Source: Trachythela sp. YZ-2020
Taxonomy: Eukaryota; Cnidaria; Anthozoa; Malacalcyonacea; Clavulariidae
DNA: 64,000 bases
Direction of reading: 5' to 3'
Assembly (NCBI GenBank): GCA_016169945.1
Contig: JADLSH010000050.1
Span: 372,001 to 436,000, forward strand
A program made the translations under genes and the position numbers. Position 1 is the stretch's first letter. Every line of letters starts with the position of its first letter. Below, piece by piece: positions 52,565 to 62,565 of the stretch. The notes beneath the pieces were generated by a model. That model was not told the origin of the DNA and did not search any database. It saw only the letters and a program-made list of their open reading frames with translations.

Positions 52565-52638
52565 TGTTAATTAATGCATGCGCGACACCATCTAATTGAA
52601 TTGCATTTAAAAGAACCTCAATTAACATCTAATAAAGG

Positions 52639-55600
52639 ATGACACGACGTAAAACACGTAAGCCTAATTATGGTCAAGAAGACAGTCCTGCTGAATATCT
52701 TCATGATATAATTCGTACAAGTCAGGTTCATTCAAAGACTAAAGCTCAGCAACGTCAAGGACATACAAAAAAACAAAGACTCGGCGATGATAAACCTTTG
52801 AGAAGAAAACAGACTAAACCATCTGAGACTTCTAAATGGACTCGTGAAATTAAAGCTGAGGAGGCTCGGCGTGAACGGATACGTCTCGAGAACTTCAACA
52901 AAGAGGATTGGGACCATGAAATTAAAGCTGCTGAGGATATGAAACAGTGGACTCGTGAAATCCAGGAAGAAGAAGAACAAAGAATCTTGAGAAGTTTAGA
53001 ACCAAGATTAGTCTCAGAAGCCATCAAAAAGAACACCTCTAAGTGGAGCATAGCCGGTAACGGAATTAAAGATCCAAGAGTGTTTTTAAACAACACCATA
53101 GAGGTAGTAGAGAGACTAATTAACAGCACCGATAGCGTGGGTAAAAAGGTACACACCGTGTTAATATGTAAGATGATTAGATCAGATCCTAAAACCGGTA
53201 AGAACGTAATAACAATAGCTCACTTCCATAGCAACACGCACAGCATCATCACACCTGAGGATGCAGCCACAGAATATGAGAAGATGCGTGGTAAAATGTT
53301 AGAGTCACTCGCAGAGTATCAAAAACTCGGAAGTGGATGGAGACTTCACAGCGTTGAAGAGTTAGAGATCTTCATTACAAAGTACAAACCTCTTAAAGGA
53401 AAAAGCTATAAACCACTCCCAAAAGTTGTTATGGCAAAGAAGGCTGTTATTAACATAAAAAATGATGATGATCAGTGCTTTAAATGGGCGGTTACCAGAG
53501 CTCTGAACCCTGTTGTTAAAAACCCAACAAGGATTACTAAAATTCTTAAATTACAAGCTGAAAAACTAAACTGGAAAGGTCTTAAGTTCCCTATGGAGGT
53601 AAAAAATATTAGTAAATTTGAAAATAATAATAAGATCAACGTCAACGTGTTCAGCTATGACGATGAAACTAAAAAAGTGTATACTTTAAGACTTAGTAAA
53701 ACCTTATATGATACGTGCGTGAGCCTGTTCCTTCTTGATGAACATTATAGCACAGTCAACAACCTAAGTAGACTGGTGAGCTCTCAGCTAAGTAATAAGG
53801 AACACAAAAAACATATTTGCATTAGGTGTCTTAATGCCTTCGGCACACCGGAGTTATTAGCAGAACACTTAGAGCTATGTCAAAATCATGATCATCAAAG
53901 ACATGTTTACCCCACCGTGGGAGACAACACTATATCATTCAAACAGCATCATAAACTTCATAAAGTTCCATTCGTGGTGTATGCAGACTTTGAAAGTTTT
54001 ATAGTACCATTAGACCATGTCGTGGGTGAATCATACGAGAGCTTCACAGCGAAATATCAACATCATATGCCAAGTGGGTTTTGCTATACCATCAAGTGTA
54101 TTGATGAGGCTGTGTACAAGGGAAAGACGGTGTTGTACACCATGCAGGAAGAAGGGGAGGACATCGGTAAAAAGTTCGTTGCCTCGTTAGAAAAAGACCT
54201 AAAAGAGGTTTACAAAATATTAGATAAGAACGTTTCAATTAGAATAAGCGAAGCTGATGATGAAAACTTTCAGAACGCAGAGAACTGCTACGCTTGTGGA
54301 CTCAATTTAAATAGTGATCGTGTTAGAGATCATTGTCATCTCACAGGTCGGTATCGTGGAGCAGCACACAACAAGTGCAATCTAAAAATGAGAGTTCCAG
54401 AGTTTGTACCGGTCCTGTTCCACAACCTGGAAGGGTACGACAGCCATCTGTTCGTCAAAAGTTTAGGGTTCACTGAGGGAAACATAAAATGTATTCCAAA
54501 GACGGATGAGAAGTACATCTCATTCAGTAAGAACGTAGTCATGGAAACTTATGTTGATAAGGAGGGAAATGAGAAATCCAAAACACTAGAGATTAGGTTC
54601 TTAGACTCCTTAAAGTTCACGTTAAGTTCTCTTGATAGTCTTGTTAAGAATCTAGGAAAGTTTAAAACCTTAGAAAAAGAGATGGGTGTAAGTGAGCTCC
54701 TAAAGAAGAAGGGAGTGTTCCCATATGAGTTCATGACTGGGTTTAATAAGTTACAGTGCAATGGCTTACCTAAAAAGAGCGAATTTTACAGTAAGCTTAA
54801 CAACACAGACATAAGTGATAGCGACTATGAGCATGCGCAAAGTGTGTGGAGTGAGTTCAAATGTGAGACGATGAGAGATTATCATAATCTCTATCTGAAA
54901 ACAGACGTGCTGTTGCTAGCTGACGTCATGGAGAACTATAGAAAGATTTGTACCGAAAACTATGGGTTAGATCCATTATGGTACTACACAGCACCAGGGT
55001 TAGCTTGGGATGCTGCTTTAAAAATCTCTAAGGTGGAATTAGAGTTACTAACAGATCCTGATATGTATTTGATGGTGGAACAAGGTATTAGGGGTGGTGT
55101 TAGCACAATCACTAAGAGATAAGCAAAGGCGAATAATCCGTACATGAAAAATTATAACAGCGAAGCGGAAAGTGTTTACTTGCCATACTTGGATGCTAAC
55201 AACTTGTATGGATGGTCAATGAGCGAGCCATTGCCTGTGAATGGGTTTAAATGGATGAGTGAGGAAGAGTTAGCAAGTTGGAATGTGTGTGAAGAAGGTA
55301 AGGGTTGCATATTAGAGGTAGATCTTGAGTACCCTGAGGAATTGCATAACTTACATAATGAATACCCGCTAGCACCTGAAAGGTTGAGAGTAAACAAAGT
55401 AGATAAGCTCATTCCGAATTTGAATAATAAGAGCAAGTACGTACTGCACTACAAAAATCTGAAACAATACATCAGTTTAGGTTTAAAACTGACTAAAATT
55501 CATAGAGGTATTAAGTTCAATGAGAGTCCCTGGTTGAAGGAATACATTCAACTCAACACAGATCTTAGGACTAAAGGTACCACAGACTTCGAGAAAAACT

Positions 55601-56475
55601 TCTTTAAGTTAATGAATAACAGCGTGTTTGGGAAAACCATGGAAAATATTAGAAATAGGATAGATGTTAGATTAGTGACTAGAGAAGAACAATTAGAAAA
55701 ATTAGCTAAGAAGCCAAACTTCAAAGGGGTAAACACCTTTACAAAAAACTTAATAGCAGTGCATATGGAAAGAACAACTATTAAACTGAACAAACCAATA
55801 TACTTAGGGATGAGCATTTTAGATCTTAGCAAAACTTTGATGTACGACTTTCACTATGGCTACATCAAAAGTAAGTACGGTAGTAATGCACAGTTGTTGT
55901 TCACAGACACCGACAGCCTGTGTTATGAAATTAAAACACGAGATTTTTACAAGGACATCTCTAAAGATGTTCAAACACACTTCGATACTAGTAATTTTGA
56001 TAAGAACCACCCATCAGGAATACCTACTGGTATTAACAAGAAAGTTATTGGAATGATGAAAGACGAGTGTGGAGGAAAACAAATAGCAGAGTTTGTAGGG
56101 TTGCGTAGTAAGCTGTACGCGTACAAAATGAGTGAAAGCAAAGAGGAGGAGAAAAAGTGTAAGGGGGTAAAAAAGGGAGTCGTTAAAAATGAGATAACGT
56201 TCGAGGATTACAAGAAGTGTTTGGTAAGCGGTAAAAAACAGTACAGGAGCATGAACACATTCAGAAGTCGGAAGCACGAAATATACACGGAAAGAGTTAA
56301 CAAGATAGCACTTTCAGCAAATGACGACAAAAGGATGATTTGCGAGGATGGGGTAAGCACGATGGCGATTGGACATTGGAGGGTGCTGAAGAAAGAAAGG
56401 GTTGTGTTACCTGACACGTTCCCATTTCCAAAACCGAACACGTTGTACTTGGCTAGTCTTAAAGCTCTCAAATAA
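52639..56475 (+). pseudogene. polB: Polinton protein-primed DNA polymerase B with one in-frame stop
   Basis: A 1278-codon reading frame interrupted by a single TAA at 55120-55122 (codon 828), with the same frame continuing to 56475. An amino-terminal charged region (1-130) comes first, then an extra domain (about 130-400) and a Cys/His block (about 390-415). The exonuclease motifs are YADFES (about 446), FHNLEGYDSH (about 593) and YLKTDVLLLADV (about 750). An inserted zinc/HNH-like block (CYACG..., DHCHLTGRYRGAAHNKC) lies at about 549-585. Polymerase motifs are DANNLYGW (about 850), LMNNSVFGKT (about 989) and FTDTDSL (about 1088). It replicates the linear element from a terminal protein. The stop may be a real inactivating mutation or an error. 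The last 65 codons lie inside the TIR. Confidence 0.9.
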
Positions 56476-56650
56476 GCGAAGCGGAAATGTTCGGAAAAAT
56501 GTTTTTGGAAAATGTTTTTGGGAAATGTTTTTGCGAGCGAGCGAGTAGAATAATTTTGAAACTAGATTTGAAACTGGTTTCAAAATTTGATGAGTCAGCA
56601 GAATTAGAGGCGAATTGAAAATGAGCCAGAACCGGCCTTTCCCTACTACT
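56276..56650. repeat. Right TIR of the Polinton (overlaps polB 3' end)
   Basis: The inner 200 bp are the coding end of polB (stop at 56475). The outer 175 bp are non-coding with TTTTTGGAAAATGTTTTTGGG-like repeats and GCGAGCGAGCGAG. This is the origin end for protein-primed replication by analogy. Confidence 0.85.
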
Positions 56651-56656
56651 TTGAAT

Positions 56657-58854
56657 CAATCGAAGTTTACACTGTTTTTTTTCTGGCTATTATGTCTAAC
56701 CATGAAACAGACTAGTACACAGGATATATATAATTGCTATATATGGATAGAATCAGTTTTAGAAGAGCTATCTAACAATATGCCGCATTAAGCTATATAT
56801 GTAAGACTAGTGTATTATTTAGTTCGAGCACGTTGAAAATCCAACTTCGCACGCGTGTAGGCATCTAAAACTACAACTTGTTTACATTATATAGGTCACT
56901 GCTATATATACCAAAAAATCGCCTTTTTCTGGACTATCTTTTGGTGTGAAGCACGAGAATATATCTTGAGGCGCGTCAAAAAAGTTTACCCCTACAACAA
57001 CACAATTAGTACACGATATATTTTCGTCGTTTGACCCGCGAAACATACATCGATTTTCGTGCACCTTTCCTTGAGAACTATATTTTTTAATCTTTCTAGA
57101 ATCTTTCTAGAATTTCACATTAAATAGTAAATACTAAATACTAATTTACAATGTGAATTACATTTAAACTGTATAAAAAAATATACTAAGACTAATGTTA
57201 AGAGTTAATATTTACAAGTAATAAAAATAAAATTTAAAAAATTTTTGATAGAATTCGATAAATTTATTTCGAGCGTTCAGTTAAAACAACAAACAATCCA
57301 TCCAACACACAATTTTATTTATTTTCGTTCAGTTCGATATCTAAAATTATACAGTTTTTCTCCATTTGATCTATATATACGTTCCATACATCTAAGATGC
57401 GTAGATCGAAAGATCTGTTCAAGAGAAACATTTTACGTACAATTTCGTGTTTGTAGGTTTGATATTGGCTGAGTTATGTCACTTTAATATGAAGCGATAT
57501 CCAAATGGAATATTACTCACACTTTCGCAGTGCCAATGTCACCGCGGCGCGAAATGAACTTAGTAAAACATATTTAAATCTATTTTGTTGATAAACACAT
57601 GTTTTATGCACGGATAGAAAGCTGCAGGCATGACGAACACGCTCATAGTTGTTTCAAGGTTGTAGATGCAATATTTACAAAGTTATACGGGCTAATAGAT
57701 CGGTTGTATATCTCTTTAAGTCCTGCGCTTGAAAGCTGAAAACATACGAAATTTGTAGTAATGTTTGAATGGAAATACACAAGCTATATAGACATATCAT
57801 ACATGAAAATAAAGCTCTCTTCATGACGGGATAGCTATTGGTTATTTCAAGTTCGTTAGTTCATTATTTATCGAGTTATTCGCCCACCGGCAAGTGTACT
57901 AAAATTCAATGGCGCTAAACTTCTAAAACATACATATAATCCCGGCGAAACATACATCGATTTTCGTGCACATTTTCTTGAGAACTACACACGTTCTATG
58001 CATGTAAGATGCATATATCGAAAGCTCTGATCAGGAGAAACATCTTACGTACAGTTTCGTGCTTGTAGGTCTGATATAAATGTAGATGGCCGACAGTATA
58101 CAGGGAATTTGCATGTGGACCGAAAGTTTATTTTGACGAGTCCCTTGTGTGATGTCACGAAATTTACTCGTTCCAGACTCCTCGTAACGACGGACAAGGT
58201 CCATCAAAAAGTGCCTTTTTGGCAACTTTAAACTGCCATAAAAATCGAACGATTTGACCAAATAAATAAAAATTTTCACGGACACACTAGAAATGATGCC
58301 AAGATTTGATATAGCCAAAAACACTTTTTGGGGTGAGGTGCACTTTAATCCTATAAGGGGACATTTTGAATGGTGTGCGACTGATTTATATGCGTTATGT
58401 TATGTCCTTTGCATGTTTTAGACCCGAGATAATTGTACATATGTGATATTTTCTCCCGCCAGTGCAAACGGAAATATGCCCCCTCGCCAAAATGTCACCC
58501 TCCCCGTCAAATTTCCTAGGAAATATTGCCTCCCCGGTGGGCCAAATTTCCTAGGACACCGGCGACGCAGCGAGTCAAATTTCGTTGCGTTGCCAACGCG
58601 AGAGAAATAGGGACACGTGCAATGATTTTCTTGGCCGCGTCGCAAAGGCTACTTCGTAATACAGGAAAAGATGAAAATATCAAAGATGCCGCCCGAAAAT
58701 GCAAATTTTTCGGCATAATTTATATTCTTCGAGTTTATCCATATCCGATAATGTTAAGCCTAAAGTATAAAGCGAAACACGGCTAAGTTATCTACAAGAT
58801 TCCACAGAAAAATTTTTCGCAAACGGAAACGCACTGATCCCATTGTACGCAGTG
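56657..58854. other. Non-coding stretch with two internal direct repeats
   Basis: No gene recognised. CGAAACATACATCGATTTTC (about 57040 and 57946) and a roughly 75-bp block starting AAGATGCGTAGATCGAAAG (about 57391) / AAGATGCATATATCGAAAGC (about 58006) are each present twice in direct order. Near 58500-58560 AAATTTCCTAGGA occurs twice. Confidence 0.5.
58133..58345. repeat. Dispersed repeat, copy right of the Polinton
   Basis: Reverse-complement relative of 40752-40920 (shared CCTTGTCCGTCG-, TCTTGGCATCATTTCTA- and GTGCACCTCACCCC-type blocks), longer and less deleted. The two copies face each other across the Polinton. Confidence 0.6.
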
Positions 58855-59049
58855 CTAATTGCTGCGGAGCGAGCGAGCCTGAAGCGAGCGAGCGTAGCAG
58901 CAACCTAATAGCGAACTTAAGCAAGCGACGTTTTCACGGCGACGGCGACGCCATATAACCGTGTAAGACTGGACCGAGAACGGCGTTTTGGCGCGAAAAA
59001 CAAAACATTAAGCAAAACAACTGAAGTTGACGGCGACGACGACTACACG

Positions 59050-60329
59050 ATGTCATTCAGAAACATCCGCGAAGTTTTAGCATACTCTTACGCGGACGAA
59101 ATTATTTCAGACAATGAATTTGTGCTTCTATACGATTATTACAACTCGAAAAATCCAGACTTCAGCTACGAAGACAGCTCCAGGTTCGATTTTGACGAAC
59201 TAGAAGAAGCTGAATGCAAGGCAGATTTTCGAGTAGAAAAAAGAGATCTGCATTTATTTATTTATTTATAAAAGTTATTTAAAAACGATAGCCCTTCAGC
59301 TATTGCTGCTTTTCAAGGGATCGTTTGATATAATACTACCGAGGCATGTTTTAGCCAATGCCTTGCAGATTCCTCCCTCATTCCAAACGCACCAGAGAAG
59401 TGTTGCTGATGGTTTGGAAGGCTTTTGCATGCTGATGAAACGCGTCGCCTATCCCTGCAGGTACGGTGATATGATACCGCTATTCGGCCGACCGGTTCCC
59501 GAATTATGCATGATAACAAATCATGTTATGAACTACATTTATGACACTCACTGTCATCGCATAACCGAATGGAACAACAATCTTCTCAGCCCTGATCTTT
59601 TGGAAGTTTATGCTAGGGCCATTCATCAAAAAGGTGCTCCACTACAAAATTGTTTTGGATTCATAGATGGAACAGTGCGCCCCATCTGCAGACCCGGACA
59701 AAACCAGAGGGTTGTATATAATGGCCACAAAAAGGTACATGCACTGAAATTTCAATCAGTGGTTGTTCCAAATGGAATGATAGCAAACCTTTATGGACCT
59801 GTAGGTGAGTATATCCAGAATATTTTTATTATCTAATTTAAAATAATGTGCTCAATTTCAAACAATCTTATACTTGTTCTACGTTCTATTTTTTTTATGT
59901 TTATATTCAATAGAAGGAAAAAGACACGACGCCGGGATGTTGGCCGAATCTGGACTTTTACAAACCTTAGAAGTAGAAGCCTTCTCAACAACTGGACAAC
60001 CAATGTGTTTGTACGGCGATCCAGCATACCCCTTAAGAGTGCACTTACAAGCACCATTCAGAGAGGCAAACCTAACCAATCGAATGCAGCTGTTCAATAC
60101 TAACATGAGTGCTACAAGAGTATCTGTGGAATGGTTATTCGGAGATATTATCAATTATTTTAAATTCCTAGATTTTAAGAAAAATCTTAAAATTGGGTTG
60201 AGTAGCGTTGGCAAGATGTATGTTGTATGTGCCCTCCTTAGAAATGCTTTGACATGCATGTATGGCAATCAAACTGCTGAATACCTTGACTTGCAACCAC
60301 CTTCTCTACAGGAATATTTTGCTAATTAA
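59050..60329 (+). CDS. PIF/Harbinger transposase (exons about 59050-59804 and 59914-60329)
   Basis: DDE_4-type transposase. The amino part MSFRNIREVLAYSYAD (59050 on) ends at a stop at 59271 and resumes in another frame near 59333. It continues as VLANALQIPPSFQ through FGRPVPELCMI. The catalytic triad is complete: D in GFIDGTVRP, D in YGDPAYPL and E in SVEWLFGD. A 109-bp intron (59805-59913, GTGAGT...TAG) joins GPV to EGKRHDAG in phase. The roughly 90 bp between 59245 and 59335 looks like an inserted hairpin (AACGATAGCCCTT / AAGGGATCGTT) that breaks the frame; no GT-AG pair would remove it. The transposase needs the Myb-like partner for nuclear entry and DNA binding in this superfamily. Confidence 0.8.
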
Positions 60330-60863
60330 CTATAAATAATTAAAAAACTATTATAATACTATTTTTAACAAATAGTATTACACAACCAATTTTAATATAA
60401 TTTATGGGTATTGTGCAATTATATTGGGCTCTTGCAAGTGACGTCACAACACATATTTGTTGACTCCTGCCATTTTGGGTGGCAAATTAAAAATAGTTAA
60501 TTAAAAGCTTTTGTTCTGTTGCTTTTGTTTGAGCACTTATAAAATGGTCCATTGACCATTATAAAATGGTTCACAGCTGTGTAGTAGTCTGTTGAATAAA
60601 ATATTTTAGCCACCCAAAATGGCAGATTATTTTTGATACGCCATACTGCAAGACCTGAATACACTGTACTCAATGTTTAAATGTGTAATGCATAACTTTA
60701 ACCATAATTTATTAACATGCCTATTTTTCTATATTTTTTGCTTATAACATTTTTCTCAATATGTCTTATATACTCCAGAAAAGGGTCAACTTCTGTTTAT
60801 GTAACATAAAAAAGGAACTCGCAAAAAACCTATAAAATAACACAAGTGAAAGATTAGAGTCTT
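60330..60863. other. Intergenic spacer of the Harbinger element
   Basis: Between the convergent 3' ends of the two genes. Only an ATGGTCCATTGACCAT-type small palindrome near 60543-60560 stands out. Confidence 0.4.
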
Positions 60864-62565
60864 CTATTTGTTTGCAAATTTGTCGAGGAGAGTCACGAGG
60901 GCCTGATTCTGAATTTGCTGTTGTTGAAACATAGCCTGCATGGTTTGTACATGCTGTTGTTGTTGAAGCTGCTGTTGCTTTTGCTGATCTTGTTGTTGCT
61001 GTATAAACATGAGCATGTCCTTTTGCATTTTACTTTGCTGTTCCAACAACAAAGCACTGTTTGACTGTTCTTTTTCTCGGAGCTCACATTCCCTCTCTTT
61101 TAGTGATAAGTCAGCCTTAGCCTTTTCCTTTAAAAATTCTATGGCATCACTTGTGCTCCTTCTTCTTTTTTTCAATGATCCCTCTGCTCCATTGTCCTCA
61201 TTCCTTTTTTTTGTTTCGCCTACAGTCTCCATGGCTTTATTTCTCATTTCCTCAGCTGTAGCTTTATCTTGCTCTGCTCTCTTCTTCTTCGAATCACATG
61301 GAGGATTATGCATCCATTCTTCCTCTTTGTCACAAATTTCCTCTAACAATGAGTTAATTTCATCATCATCCGGGCTGATACCACTTGCTAGGTCTTCTTC
61401 TCTGACTTTAACTTTGTATCTATTGATCAGTAGATTAAGCCGATCTCTTAACGACCGCTTGGATACATGGAACTTTGGACTTTCCAATTTGTTAAGGTTT
61501 TCTGCTATCTCTACCCATACTTTTCCTCTTTCAGGACTTCCGTTTCGGGTCTCATACAGACTGGAAACCAAAACTTCTCTTGCAAATAGTATATCATGTG
61601 AGTCACTCCATTTCATAGGTCTGTAAAAGATATATTTAAATTTTCTTAATTCAAAATGTGATTATATATTGCTAAATTAAGTAATAGTATAGTATGATCA
61701 CCCCGGTTTCTTTTGTTCACAAGGATTTAATTTCCTTCAAACAGGGGACATTTTTAATTTTGCACTCTAAGTTAAATGTAACACCTAAACCTCAATGACC
61801 ATAAAATTGTTACAAATTAATTAATATGTTGAGAAATTAATCATTAAATGTGCTCCCTTAGGCCTCGAGAGGATTGTGAAAGACCCTTGAGACTTCCACA
61901 AATCCTACAAGACTTTTGGCAAATTTTAGTCACTAATTTATCTCATGTTACAACAGTATTCGGTATTCCTTGTAATATTTTTTTATTTTGGTTAGAGACC
62001 TTATGAAGTTCTTCTGCTTTTAGCCCCCTAGCACTGTTTTTCCTACAGATGACAAATTACTAACATGCTAACATTTCCACTTAAAAATATATAATATATG
62101 TAGGCTTATCTACAAATAATGTACAAAATAAAAATATATAATTATATCAATATACAAATCTTTGCCTCTAGTCTAGAGTATATGGACACAAAATAGTTAT
62201 ATCTTACAACTGGCATCAACAGTAATCAGCATAAAACGAAGCAACTTGACATTATTACAAGTAAACCTCACTACCGGTATTCACTATTGGGTAAACTATA
62301 AATGAAAAGTGTACAGTTGAATCAAAACAATGAAGTGTTTTAATACTATATTTTGGAAGATTCTATTTAATATACGACGACTTTATATGCTTGTTTATGC
62401 TACAGTATAGAACCCCATAAGTTGAATAATACAAATAGAATGGCTATCGTTAAGTGTTTATTCGGAAAATTGCCCTGAATTTTATATGAGAAAACAATTT
62501 ATTTCAATTACTTACTTTGTTGTAGTGCTAGTCGACTTTGTTGTTATAGTACTAGTCATCTTCAT
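60864..62565 (-). CDS. PIF/Harbinger Myb/SANT-like DNA-binding protein (exons 62516-62565 and 60864-61620)
   Basis: Exon 1 starts at ATG 62565 (MKMTSTITTKSTSTTT) and has a GTAAGT donor at 62510-62515. Exon 2 starts after TTTTACAG at 61620. The junction is in phase and gives ...TTTKPMKWSDSHD, total 268 residues. Residues about 20-95 form a Myb/SANT-type trihelix (KWSDSHDILFAREVL...WVEIAENLN...SKRSLRDRLNLLINRY). A basic region KKRAEQDK/LKKRRRS is a likely nuclear signal. A long Gln-rich coiled coil (IQQQQDQQKQQQLQQQQ) ends the protein. Such proteins pair with Harbinger transposases. The frame is intact. Confidence 0.85.

Larger units (their letters stand above)
40980..56650. mobile_element. Polinton/Maverick element, structurally complete, 15.67 kb
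   Basis: The element begins AGTAGTAGGGAAAGG and ends CCTTTCCCTACTACT, with the exact 6-bp target duplication TTGAAT on both sides (40974-40979 and 56651-56656). Six-base duplications and AG...CT ends are diagnostic of Polintons. It carries protein-primed PolB, retroviral-type integrase, packaging ATPase, two capsid-type proteins and many small genes, all without introns. Only two lesions are visible: an in-frame stop in PolB and one frameshift in a small membrane-protein gene. No adenain-like protease is found. This is a virus-like element integrated in the host genome. Confidence 0.95.

Noticed and set aside
61009..61626. 205-codon plus-strand frame rich in Ser/Leu
   Set aside because: Antisense shadow of the Myb-like gene with its Gln/Lys/Glu-rich codons.
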